Shown here piece after piece: positions 1-15,200 of a stretch of DNA of 64,000 nucleotides. The translations under genes were made by a program, and so were the position numbers. Positions within the stretch are counted from its first letter, which is position 1, and the number at the start of each line of letters is the position of its first letter. Below the pieces are notes generated by a model. The model saw only the letters and a list, made by a program, of their open reading frames with translations, was not told the DNA's origin and did not search any database. The stretch comes from Balanoglossus misakiensis (taxonomy: Eukaryota > Hemichordata): positions 9,300,001-9,364,000 of the forward strand of contig CM082577.2 in assembly GCA_040954595.2 (NCBI GenBank), read 5' to 3'.

Positions 1-690
1 AGTCTCGTTGCCCAAATTTGTTTTCGTATCCGCCAGCTGCTTTTAAGAGGCAGCGCAACCGCCTCCCCTCTTTTAGGAACCCCATATAAACCACGATCGC
101 GTGCCATCCGGTCGACGGAGTTTGTTCACAGGGTAGTACGGCACGGAATGCAAACAAGAAAATTAAACGGCGGAATTCACTCCACAAACAAATTAGTACG
201 CTGTCGGCCAGGGTTTCCCGCCTAATCTGTGAAACCAAAATGTAGAAATAAACTTTATAACTGTCGTGCACGTTTCTTTTATTTGTTTGTGCAGACCGTC
301 ACGTGATTATAACATGCGTGTATTTATGGCATTAAAATATTAGACAAACATTGTACAAAATGTTTAATTCCTAAGGCGCTGGCGACGGAAGTGGTACAAA
401 ATCGTATGCAGCATGTGCGTTTGGACTAGATAAACTCTTACTACGAGAAACTCAACTCGGATCAAAACCAAAATCAAACATTTCAAAGAAATGTCTGCAG
501 AAAGTGAACGCTATGGCGTAAACGCAAAATCCCGTGATGACGAAAACGGCATTTTAGAAGTTTGCCAGATGTAGCAAAGTGCTTCATTTCTTAGCGGTTT
601 ATGAACGACCATAAACAATTATTCGAAGCCGTATAATATACAGACAACGAAACAGCATTATGTTGCATGATTTAATAGTTGCGGGTTTTC
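1..690. other. 5' flank, no gene seen
   Basis: AT-rich sequence upstream of the vWD-domain gene. I see no open frame with coding character, no RNA gene and no repeat. It probably holds distal promoter sequence of the gene starting at 781. Confidence 0.5.
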
Positions 691-702
691 TATATATATA
701 AG
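691..702 (+). promoter_or_regulatory. Putative TATA box of the vWD gene
   Basis: An alternating TA run followed by AAGG lies about 80 bases before the ATG at 781. A start about 30 bases downstream would leave a 5' leader of roughly 55-60 bases. The placement fits a core promoter; no transcript evidence is available. Confidence 0.4.
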
Positions 703-780
703 GAGAAAAGTGTTCATACGTGTCACTTTTGGTTTGGACCGGAGCTGCCGAAGTCAATTCTTAGGCAGTCGATTAAAGTG

Positions 781-3193
<2,413 letters not shown>

Positions 3194-4033
3194 ATATCTC
3201 ATCACATCTTGGATTAGACATCTTCAACACAAAATACTACGATGACTTTTGGTGCCATAGACTGGGATGCAATGGCCGTTACTATTAAGGCCTCAATGAG
3301 TTGTGCAACTCCGGGTTGGAAGTGGATTTTTTTCGGAACTCTATTATTTTTGTACAATTCAAGCTCTCATACCAACATAGAAGGAAAAAGGATACATGAA
3401 TCAAAGGACAAGTGCCGATGGACGGAATTAACTGATGGGGAAAACCAACGCTGGCTCCCGATGCATTCTCAATTATTGATTTTAGTCACTTTAAGTACCA
3501 ATTATGTTATTCGACTACCTCAACCAGGGGTTTGATGTGGTATTTGGTATCATGTAAATATATGCATGTGTTAAAAAACATCAGATGTCTCAACTTCATT
3601 TGTTTACTTCGTCTCGCCCTCCGGAAACAGTCTGTTTTTGGGGGTGATTCACAGTCCCTCGGGTTACAGACATATGCTGTTGCCCTCATGGCCAGTCAAT
3701 ATGTGTCATATAATGACTTCACCCAATGGAAACTAATCACACAAGACACAGGAATCGTTGGAAAGAGAGAGACATTTATTCAATATAAAAAGGGACATCT
3801 CGGTGTGTCAAACATTTGATACAAAATTACTTGACAATTCATTCTGAAAAATATACTTTTAGGATAACTGATGGTTGGGTTTGGTCTTTTTCACAAATTA
3901 CAACAGTTAACAGTCGAAGTCCACCGTTCACAACTGAGGTGAATTCTGTACCTTTCAGCAATCTTGGTTGTGGCTCAGAGATGCTATAACAGAAGCCAAG
4001 GGGTTGTGTCAGCTCCTGGACCAATAACTATAC

Positions 4034-4039
4034 AATAAA
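4034..4039 (+). terminator. AATAAA poly(A) signal, vWD gene
   Basis: Canonical AATAAA about 840 bases after the proposed stop codon of the vWD gene, with the convergent gene's own signal only 54 bases further on. Confidence 0.5.
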
Positions 4040-4092
4040 GATTTTGGGATGTCACACTATTATGAATAAATTAATAAGGCACGGTCTGGGAC

Positions 4093-4098
4093 TTTATT
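4093..4098 (-). terminator. AATAAA poly(A) signal, biotinidase-like gene
   Basis: AATAAA on the minus strand, 62 bases past the TAA stop at 4160-4162. It is the first canonical signal downstream and implies a very short 3' UTR. Confidence 0.55.
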
Positions 4099-4159
4099 GT
4101 TGTGCGATTGGTTGAATTCTCCCTACTAATGGAGCTTTAAATGTAATTAACTGTCACAT

Positions 4160-6081
4160 TTATTTGGGATCCCTCTCAAACCACCGCCCGTAAATAATCG
4201 CAGAAACCAGGGGTTCGTGAATCTGTCTGTCGCTCGATATGCGATCGTACGGATAGACCGAGTGCCAGCGGGACACGGAGGGAAGCACCACGTTGTTCGT
4301 CAGCACCATGGGAAACAGGTAGACCCCGTGGTCGAAGTTGCCCGAGAGGTCGAAACTCTCAAAGACCGTGGACGCCGTGCTCACGGGCGAGCCGCACCGC
4401 CGAGGATCGTCGCCGGCGCACTTCAGCAGAGCGCAGACCTGCAGGTAGAACTTGGCGTAGGCCGTGTGGAAGCCGTTGAAGACGCCCAGCGCGTAGACCT
4501 CCGTGGAGTAGTTGCCCGGGTGCCGGGCGTACGACAGGTTGCAGCACAGCCAGCCGTCGCAGACGGACACGCTGCCCTGGTCTTCTTCCAGCGAGACGAA
4601 CGTGTACAGGTCGTTGTCCATGATGCCGTAGAAGGTGTCCTCCGCCGCGGGCGTCCACCGGAGCGGCGATTCGACCGCCTCCTTCGACGCCGCGGTGGTG
4701 GTGCGGTCCGCGTTGGTGCAGCAGCGGTGGTCCCCCCGGATCGCCGGCACCCAGCCGATCAGCAGCTGGCCGTTGTTCGTCGACATGTCGTGGTGGTACG
4801 TCACGGCGCCGCTGAGCCCGCTGAAGATGCCGCTGCCCGTCGCCTCGTCCTTCGGCGAGTGCACGTTCGCCCCGAGCACGTTCACCCCGTGCGCCATGCC
4901 CCACGCCTGCTGGATGGACACCGCCGGCAGGATGGGCAGGCCGTTGATCCAGCCGGTCGGGAAGACGATGTTCTTGATCCCCTCGTCGTAGATCCACCGG
5001 AGCGACGGCTCCGAGAACAGCATATCGTAGCAGACGATCATCCCGAAGGACCCGAACGAGGTGTGGAAGATCCCGTAGTTCGTCTTGTCCGTCGCCCCCG
5101 GGTTGAAAGCGTTCTTCTCGTCGCCGAACAGGTTGATCTTGTAGTACCTCCCGATGAGCGTCCCGTCGACGTCGAACGCCACCGCCGCATTGTACTGGTA
5201 GCGGTTGTCCGGGGGACAGTGGGGATCCTCGGCCCCGTCGCAGTACGTCACAGCTCCCATGCCGGCCACGATGACCATGCCGTACTCCCTCGCCATGCAA
5301 CTGAGCCTCCTCAGCACTTTTGTGGCGTTGTATCGTATCGGATCCTCGCACGGGTTCACGTGTTTGGTGGGAGGAAAGGGTATCGTCTCCAGGTATGGAA
5401 GGATTGTGTTGCGGTCGTGTCCAAAGCCAAACAATCCGTACTCGGGGAAGACAATTATCTGAGCGCCCTGTGAGGTAATTGAAGCAAGAATAAAGTATTT
5501 AAAAAAAGCATAGAGTTAATACCGGTAAACACAGTCCCGACTCCATATGTGTAGAGTCAGCATTGTTGAATTTATCTCCAGAATTGAATTCATCTGTCAA
5601 TAACATCAATTTACAGTAAAACCTGTCTAAACTGAACAATGTCAAATCTGGAAACCTGTCTATACTGAACACCTCTCCTCCAGTCCCTTTCACATAGAAC
5701 CACATGTATACAGACCCTCCATACACTAAACAGTTTCTCCAGTCATATTGGTGTCCAGTTTACACAGGTACATGTATCACTGCAGAGCAATCAGTACCAA
5801 AGCCCACTTCGTTCTATCGTACCTTGGAGGATGCCAACTTGGCTTGGGCTCTGTAAACGTCCAAGTTCAAGTTCATCCACTTGACGGCTTTCTCCCTGGA
5901 GGTCACATGGTGGTAGGTGTCGGGATCAGACAACGTCACATGTTCATACACGGCGGCTACGTAACCGTTGTCCCTGAGTAGAGCGCCATCTTGAGGCCGG
6001 AGAGCAACAGTCAGAAAGATGACCAATCCACACAGCCAGTGGTATCTCATTGGGGATTTCAGTCCAAGCCAGTCCTGTTCG
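4160..6081 (-). CDS. Biotinidase/vanin (pantetheinase)-like amidohydrolase
   Basis: Two coding exons: 6081-5823 (ATG at 6050) and 5467-4160, joined in phase 0, giving 511 aa. A tract ending TTTCAG before 6081 suggests an additional untranslated 5' exon. Residues 1-21 are a signal peptide, followed by YVAAVYEH typical of the family start. The nitrilase-type triad is complete: Glu85 (IVFPEYG), Lys186 (RYYKINLF) and Cys222 (IVCYDMLF). The C-terminal half keeps the biotinidase/vanin beta domain (YALGVFNGFHT, QVCALLKC) and ends ERDPK without a hydrophobic tail. That points to a secreted, biotinidase-like form rather than a GPI-anchored vanin. Family members hydrolyse biotinyl amides or pantetheine; which one is used here cannot be read. 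NATK, NLSY and NYST are possible N-glycosylation sites. The large exon is much richer in GC than its flanks. Confidence 0.93.
5605..5760. repeat. Short degenerate repeat in biotinidase-like intron
   Basis: The intron contains imperfect copies of a phrase like CCTGTCTAAACTGAAC, repeated two to three times. It looks like a fragment of a dispersed repeat; the family is not identified. Confidence 0.4.
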
Positions 6082-6882
6082 CTGAAAGCAAAACAAAAGA
6101 AATACAGGGTGGAAAGGGAAGATATTACTCACGATGACGAGTCAACAAAGAGAAAAGAGGATGGATTTTTAAATTTACACATTGCATTCCAATGTGTACG
6201 TTATTGCGACTTTGATCTATGAACATGCATGCAGTCAGTACATGTAGAAAATTGTGTGCACTGGATAATAATGGTGATGTACATGTACATGAAACTTGAA
6301 TACCTGACTGAGGTGAGCTTGGACATGTAATTGAAATGTCTAGTTTTCATATTCAAGAAAAATGCTATGCATGTTCTTATTCATCTTTAGGTTCCTTTTA
6401 AAATGGCCAGGTTACTTTGACTATGAGTGACCTTTTCTGATAACTGCATGTACATTGTACATGTATGTCTTTCCTTAGCTCTGGACTTATACGCTGTTTG
6501 GGTCTACGCTGCTCTCCGGGACAGCGTAATAAGTCAAGAGCTAGTCTTCCCTCTGCAAATACAGTAAGTTTACTGAGAATGTTGGTCACATAATGACATA
6601 TGGACAACTGCAGTACAGCATCTAAGTACGTATGCTGTTCCTGCAGTCTCGTCTGTGCCAGTGCAGTAACCCGTCTCTGTACAGACCAAAACAAATGCTG
6701 GTGGTTGCCATGGTTACAGTCCCAGGACTGAATTACCGGGCAAATTTGGTTATTTCTTGATTTGTTTACGTTTTTCCCGTCGGAGTATGTGTGCATGTCT
6801 GATTACTGAGCAAATAACCAACGAACAAACGACGGCCGATGGTCTTTTGTTCATACGTAGACTTCGGCCCGGGCCCGGACAG
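6082..6882. promoter_or_regulatory. Shared upstream region of two divergent genes
   Basis: About 890 bases separate the coding starts of the biotinidase-like gene (-) and the tolloid-like gene (+). I see no coding exon. It probably holds promoters for both and an untranslated first exon of the minus-strand gene. Confidence 0.4.
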
Positions 6883-6891
6883 TATATAAAT
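6883..6891 (+). promoter_or_regulatory. TATA box of the tolloid-like gene
   Basis: TATATAAAT lies 90 bases before the ATG at 6973, just after the GC-rich GGCCCGGGCCCGG. Initiation about 30 bases downstream would give a leader of about 60 bases. Confidence 0.55.
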
Positions 6892-6972
6892 ACAGGTGCT
6901 ACATTATTTACAGAGAGTTCCGCTGATGGTGGTCAATGATATTAATGTAAAAATCGCCTTTGGACAGCAGCG

Positions 6973-8921
6973 ATGTTCCTCCGTCTCCTGATCACACTTA
7001 CCGTATTGACAACGATTGCGGCAAGCGACCAGCCGAGCGTCAACGCCGGTGATCGGGGGCCGTGCAGTGATGGTAAGTCTAAATCTGTTTCAACGACGCG
7101 CCAGCTCTCTCCAGGTCCGCAGATTTTGAAACGCGCAGTATTATCGAGTTTCTTCAGATACCAGCGGCCGCGGGGAAAGTCAGCGCAGCCCTCCGTTGTT
7201 TATAAGTTGAATGGGACCGAGCATGCCCCGAAAATCGGAAGGTCAGATCGCATGTAAACAAGTTTGTGTAATCGGTACCCGCCAGCGCCGAGTCGACTCT
7301 AGCTCTGATTGCGCTGTAATGAATGAAGCGCGACTTCGCATGCGCGGTAGCGCGTAATGAATGAATCCGGGGTTGATAATATTCAGCGGGGGATGTCGCC
7401 GACTTGCAGACGACGCGAATGTTTTAAGTTTCTTTACAGTAAATTACATCGCTTGATGTTATAAGTCTTGACTGAATATTTGTTGCTATGGTCTCGAAGA
7501 ACCGATGGCCGAACAGAACAAAAGTAATTCTTGACACCGGCCTTGCGATCAAGGATATCGCGCAGCTTGAGTGTTGTGCCCCCTGTCACGGCGGACAAAA
7601 GTAATAAAACTTTGATACGCGTACTTGTGAAATATTCAAATATGCAATTTTCTTAATAAATCGACGAACCTTGCATCACTTCTGTGGTACAAAACACGAC
7701 CATTCCAAGCGGCCATGTAAAATCAGCCAACCCATTTTTACCAAAAGTTTCTCCATTGTCAATCGTCATTGAAACATAATCTGTTAGTGTTATACCCCCG
7801 GGTGTTACAGTTTACACCATGAAATGTTTTTCGGGGGGGGGGGGGGACTTTTTTGAAAGAGTCTTGGAGGGTTTTTTATACTCAGCTGGTCTTTTTAAAA
7901 CTCGTCTTGTTCATTTAACAAAGAAAATTGCAGTTACCCACTTTCAGTAAAAAGGAAATTGCCATAGTCTTCAACAAAACAACAAAACAAAGAATAGATC
8001 TGAAAACAAAAATAATGTGATGTAGGAAGTAAGGAACCACGTCAAAAAAACTTTTTATGCTACATTTCCCCCCAAAATCATATGGAAGCAGTATAAGTTG
8101 TTAAATGCTAACTTACATTAACCCTTTTTGTTGCTTTTGCAGACCATGTAATCGTAGAAGGGGACATTTCTATACCAAGGGAGGAATATTTACAAAGGAA
8201 ATCTTCTTGGCATTTACCCAGAGGCAAAAGAGCCGTAACAAGTCTGCCAGAACGGAAGTGGCCTAATGCAACCATTCCTTTCAAAATAAGCAAATACTTG
8301 AACAGTAAGTATTTATTTGCAGCATTGATGTCTGTAAGGGAGTGGTCAATGTGTGTTGCAGGGAGGGGTTGGTGGGGGGGGGGGGGGAGTTCTGTCCCTT
8401 TCAACAAAAAGCTACGAAAGAGTAAAATTAGTTTTATATAACAAAATGCATAACACAAAGTTTATTTTTGCTCACAAACTGTGCTTATAATCTATGGTAT
8501 TTCGTGAAAAAATGTATGTATTCAATTTGTGCCCTTCAATCAATAAAATATTGGTTAATTACCATTTAAGTGTGGGAAGCTAAATTGTTTTTTTTCTTCA
8601 GCTTATTGTTTTTACGGAAGTCTTCTCAAAGACAGCCATGAGTTATTCATACAAAAACCTCTGGTGGAAGGTCACTTCTTTACGTTTGTCCTTAAACTTG
8701 AGATAATTTTCCCATTGACCTTAGCTGCGCACATTCCTTAGATTCTTTTCCTTGTGCATTAAGGAACACATTCTTACGGAAATACGTTCACTTATCTCCT
8801 CACTATACACATATTATCCCTTTCCTTCCTCTCAATAACCGCTAATGATGATGATGATGATTGATGAAGATGATGATGATAATGATGATGATGATGATTG
8901 ATGAAGATGTTGATGATGATA

Positions 8922-8974
<53 letters not shown>

Positions 8975-8998
8975 AATAATGATGATGATGATGATGAA

Positions 8999-9031
<33 letters not shown>

Positions 9032-9035
9032 AATA

Positions 9036-9075
<40 letters not shown>

Positions 9076-9161
9076 CGATGACGATGACGATGATGATGGT
9101 GGTAAAGGTGAAAATAATGTTGATAATAATTATGGTGATGATGATGATGATGATGAAAATA

Positions 9162-9229
<68 letters not shown>

Positions 9230-12200
9230 AATAATGATGATAATTAATATGATGATGATGATGATGATGATGATGATAATGATGATGAAAATAATGATGA
9301 TGATGATGATGTTGAAGATGATTATTGTTATTATTATTACAGGTAATGCATGGAAGGTCATTCATAACGCAATTGATCATTGGGAAGAGCACACATGCAT
9401 TAAGTTTGTCCCTTGGACCACAGAACATGACTATGTAGAATTTGCCCATGGAAAGTGTGGGTAAGTATTAAAAAGATATTTTTGATGGACGAGCCACTCT
9501 GTATATGTTTACCAAAATTACAAGTCCTGTTTCAATTATCCTAAAAGTCCCATATCAGTACTTTTTTCAGGAAGCCATATCATGTAGCTTTGGTTTTTAT
9601 TTTTGACTGGTGATTCTTAATTTTCTCTCGTTTGTTGTTTGTAGGTGCTGCTCAGAAGTCGGTCGCCAAGGTAAAGGCAGACAGCAAGTTTCTGTCCAAG
9701 AGTATTGTACTGATTTTGGGGTCATAGTTCATGAAATTGGCCATGTGATTGGATTTTGGCATGAACACAGCAGGTGAGTCACGGACCAGTCAGACATAAC
9801 CCACAAAAACAAATACAAATAAATACTAAAAAGAAAGCAAACAAGCAAACAGCTTGATTTGCTGAGGCAGGCAAGCGTGATTTAACGTCATTGTACATCA
9901 AGTGCATGTTCATGGCCAGCATAATTATTTTAGCACCAAAGCTTTTAGATTAGACAGTGAATGTGTGTAGGTGTCGCGGATAACATAATTATCTTTTTTG
10001 GCAATAAATCCAACAGAACCCACTTCTGACAAAATATAATGGACTCTTCTTTATTTTATTTACCAATCTGATCAGTAATCATTGAAGGTTTTTTTATGAA
10101 TCTGTGAATATAAGAATTGAGCTCAAATCATGGCACTTCTTCCAAATAAAAATGACTTGTTCTTGTGTGATCATTTTCCATGCTTTCCATCCAGGACTTG
10201 TGGTAAGTTGCTATTTGGCTAGTATTACAAGATGAAAATCTGGTGTGTGGGCATTAATATTATATTCAAATTCATATATTCCAGTCAGACCCAGAAAGCA
10301 TTCAAGAACATTCACTGCCTCTGCCAACTTTACTGCTTAGGAAGTTTTTGAAATTATTTTTTTGATCAACTTGGACCAAACATTAAAAGTGGCATATCTT
10401 ACTTCAATTTCTAGGCTACCATGATAATATTTGCGTGCCTATTGTTCTCATTCCAGTTCTTTTTCTTGTCTAATTCCAGGCCAGACAGAGACGAATTTGT
10501 GGAGATTCGTGACGAGAACATCCGCGATGACAGAATCGACCACTTCCACAAAAAATCTCACCTGGAGATCAATTCCTTCGGACAGTCTTATGATTACCAG
10601 TCTATAATGCACTACCCAAGGAGAAGCTTTTCAAAGAATAAAGAAGTAAGGGAGAAAAGTGTTTTATTAATTTTATTTACAGACACGTAGTAAGTTTTGT
10701 CCATGCTGTTGTGGGGTTGTTGTTTGGAGTTATGGTACGTGCCTTCATTGTTTGACCGAGCTACAAATGTACCTTCATCATCGCACTGACTGACATTGCT
10801 GTCAATGATGCCATTGTTCTGTCACTTGGGGAGGCTTTCCACAATCCGATACGAATGCATGGGCAATTATTGGACACACTCTCCAGTGTTGAATTTTACG
10901 TGAATCACTAATGATATCACTGTATGTGCGTCAGTAACACACACACTCGCACATGCATGTACACACACACACACACACCCAAACACACCATTCGTTATAA
11001 TTTAGATTCATGTCAGTCTCAAGCGCCACAATCTTCAAAGAGCAAAACGTATTATTATACCGTTAGTTGTATGCTGTTGTTTTCCCTAAGGACACCATTA
11101 AACCGTTAAAACGCGGCGTCGTGATCGGACAAAGGAATGGCCTCAGCCAGGGGGACGTGATCCAAGCTAGAGAGCTCTACCAGTGTCCAAGTAAAGTAAC
11201 ATTGTAGTATCTCCAGTCCCTTTTTTTCCTTTGGTTTTCAGATTTTGCCGCTGTTGTTGAAATTTATCATGCTTTGTGGTGGTGGTGGTCAGGGGTAGGG
11301 GGTATAGTCTTGTCTAAAATATTAGTACAAGCATAATATTTCCTAGATAAAGATCTGATAACTGATTGGAAGACCTATGAGCAATTAGTATGCGGGTCAC
11401 GTAGGGTCACGTGAATGGAAGATTGATAACCAAGTGTGCTTCGTATCAATTTCTTAAATGTTAAAACTCTGATGAAGAACAGAGCCCGGCTGCGGTGGGA
11501 ATCTGACCCGAAGGCGTGGCACCATCAAGTCGCCCTACTACCCCTACAACTACCCGAAAGACCACGACTGCGTCTGGATCATCCGGGCTCCCCCGGGCCA
11601 CAGGATCGTGCTGCGGTTCCTGGACTTCGACGTCGAGTACAAGGAGCGGTGTTCCTTCGACTACGTGGAGGTGCGCTTCGGCGGCAACTCCTCGGCCCCG
11701 CTCAACGACATCTATTGCGGCGCGGAGAAGCCCGAACCGGTGGCCGCGTGCGAGAGCAGCCTGTGGGTTAAGTTCCACAGTGATAAGACCATCGTCTCCA
11801 AGGGTTTCAGTGCAACGTATACCATTGGTGAGTTCGCATAATGATTACAGTAGCTTTTTGTTCACTGTGAGACCACATTTAACAGATTCTCTGAGATGAT
11901 CGTGCCACTGGCATAAAAAGAATGCATCACATTGTAGATATTTTCCAGATAACACTATGTTCATCTCCAGAGAAAGTTGATTGTATTCAAATTTCAGTGT
12001 CTCCCTATAGAATTTCCTTCTTTGTCTGGGACTGGACTAGTAGCAATGGACTTAAAATAGACTGAAAGATTCAGTCGTGTGCAGGCACTCTGTTATGTCT
12101 TCTCCAAACCACATAGGTCACAGAATGTTAGAGCATCCATACATGAATGAATCATATTCATTATGTCTACTATAACATTAAAGGTGATCTGTATTTCATC

Positions 12201-15200
12201 ATCTTCATCATTCAAGTTTTGTTTGGTATCATTTGTAATGATCATCTTCCTCAAAAGGATAAACTCTTATTGGTAATATGTACTGAATGTATTTGACATC
12301 AGTTGAAAAATGCTTTTATGGTACACATTCTGCAGAACCACTGGATCCTTCTGGAGCGGTGTTGTGGAGTGGCAGTGGAGACGACGCCCTCTCCAGTGGA
12401 AGTGGGTCGTGGTCCCTGACAACCGAAAATGGCGACATTCTGGTCCAAACCAGACCAGACCGGCCGTCTTCTGTCACCACCACCACCACCACGGAGACCG
12501 AGTACTACACAACACAAACTCCATGCGAACAAGTCTGTTTTCAGTTCCTTCAATTCTGTATTTGTAAAAGTAGCTTGCTAGTCGAACTCGGCGGCGATGA
12601 AACTGCAGCCCCGGAATACACGTGGGCGTATGAGGATTCCGTCCCAGAATACAGTTGGATTGACACCTCATTGTGGAATCTCTCCGAGGAGGAGGAGAGC
12701 ATTCCCTGACCAGCTGATTAAAAATTTCCCCACGCAAAGTTGCATTTCCTGCCTTCAAACCCGGCTGTGCATAAAAAGCGTTCGTTTTAATCTCTGGTCC
12801 ACGTGCAAAACCGTGCAAAAACATTCATACCAACCCCTAATCAAAAAAATCCCCAACAGGCTGAATTTATTCTTTGGAAAGCGAATTATGCATAATTTAT
12901 GCAAATTATTGTGGCATCTTCATAGGCTTGCTTGCTTCAGCTGCAGTGTTCATTGCCGCTTGTTTGTTACCATGTCAACCATTTGCTCAGCAATCAACAG
13001 AGAAAAAATGAAAATGCAAAAAAAAAAAATCAATGACATTGACCATGAATTGCATTTGTTCTATTTCTTAATATTTGCATAAATTATAATTATATTTAAA
13101 TTCAAACTAACCATCAAAATGAGCCATTTAGATATTTACATTGGTATTTACATTATATTTCTCACACTTTTTTTCTACATTCATGCATGCAGTTTATTTG
13201 ATAAATGCTATCATACATTATGTCTTTACCACTTAATTTCACTGTATGTTTTATTTTTTAATTTCACTCTGCTTGATATCCATAACTAAAATGCACATTG
13301 TGTCACTTCCTGTTCTGTTCTTTCTGGACTTTCCCCATCAAATTTGAAAATAGGAACGATAAAAAAGTATTTTGATTGTTTTTTGATTGCATGTATGTTT
13401 ATCATGGAGCCTGTGTTTTTCTTGTAGGCAACAGAGAACACCTCTGAAGGTACTATACTCTAAAGCTCTTTATTCGTTTATTCAGTTTGCTTGCTTGTAT
13501 TGGATTCTGAATATTGTTATATTACATGTAGATGTTAGCATGTGAAATTTTGTTGGGAATATTTGGTCGCCAAATAGCACAAAATCTGCAGTAATGTGTT
13601 AATTTTCTTGGTGTGATTTTCAGAATGTGGTGGCTTTCTGAACGCAACAGAAGGTGTAATAGTCATTTTGCCAGACGCAATGGCGAACAGAGTTAGTATG
13701 GATTGCAGATGGCTGATTCAAGGTGAGTCTGACCCGAGATCTTTGTTTGTGCGCTCTTTCATTCCTCCAAAAAGAATTCTCTTGTGGCTTTATATATGAT
13801 ATGCTTAATTTTCTGTTCTTCACAGGAGTTGACAGAAGTCGCATTTTGGCTGAAAACATTTACTTGAATATGCCGAATAGCGAGGATTGCGAGGTGAACT
13901 ATTTAAAGATCTACGAGCCAATGGAGACTGAAGTCTTCAGCAATGACACTGTATTGCAGATGGAATATTACAGGTGTTTTTTTTTAATTTTGTACATTTC
14001 ATAGTAGTTAGAATATTACCATGATGAAAGTTGACTTTTCAAGACTTCAAATATTAACTTTTATGAGTGTAAAATATGATAGTGAATGTTAAAACTTAAA
14101 AAGGGTACAAATTTTCAGAATTTTCGGAAATAATCATCATTATGTAGATGGCTGTAATGTGTTTTTTGGCATGGGTTTTATAAACTCTACGATAGCTCTG
14201 CATGACTCACAGCAGTTATTTTCTCATTCTTTAGATTTCATGGGAAGTTATGCGACAGCTTTCCTCCCTCGGTCGTGTCATCTTCCAATCAGTTGGTTCT
14301 GGAGTTACACATAGGCTTGCCAAGAACAGGGTTTGATTTCAGAAACGTACTCTATGTGTCTTACATCATTGGTGAGTACTGACCAGGGATGAGGATAGTT
14401 TCAGGATTTAACCCTAGAGTACAGTGCAACTTGCCTATTAAGGACACCTAATCATAGCCCTAACTATAGGAAGATATTTTCGACACCCTGAATGTGTATG
14501 CTCTGTTTACTTGCATTCGTACTAAACTGCAATTGTGTTTACGTTTCATTTTCATGTGGTGTGATTGTTCATTCCACCTGTGCCTAAACCTGATGTTCAT
14601 TTCGTGATCTATTTCACACACTTCTTGATCTCTAGGTAGATTTAGATGAGTGCGCCCTCAACGCCGACGAATGCCAACACGTGTGCTTCAACGAGGTTCC
14701 CGGTTACGCCTGCGGCTGCCATTCTGGATACGATCTCGGTGATGACGGGAGAAGCTGCCACTTAAAAAGGGTGGAATTGGCAGGTGAGGCCCAGCGACTG
14801 GAAAATATATATGGGGTTCATACAGGGACCGTTAAGGCGTTTCTGAAACATCTCAGGTCAAACACTGGCATAAATTATCATGTGTGAACAGTAAAAGTGG
14901 TCCTGAAATGTATCAGAGATTAATGACTCACCACAACCCATTGCCTATGGCACCCACACATGAACTTGGTGTGTGTGGACACAAGGTGACTCAAAGGTTT
15001 GATGCTCTGCGTTTACCATAGGCAAATAGTGTCTCTGAAATGTTTCGAATTTTACCCTGTGTGAACCAGGTAATATTCCCTCTTTTCCATTAGGTTTTTA
15101 CCTTGTTGTATAAGTTGTATAAAATTGGTACATTTTGACTTATTAGTGAGTACATTGACCAATCAGATTAAGGAATGAAATATGACTGACTTTTGTGTCC

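Noticed and set aside
4217-5473. 418-codon plus-strand open frame
   Set aside because: It is the mirror of the GC-rich biotinidase-like exon; its Arg/Val/His-rich translation has no domain, while the minus frame has an intact catalytic triad.
8792-9464. Poly-Ile, poly-His, poly-Met and poly-Asp frames
   Set aside because: Translations of the (GAT)n microsatellite in three frames and both strands.
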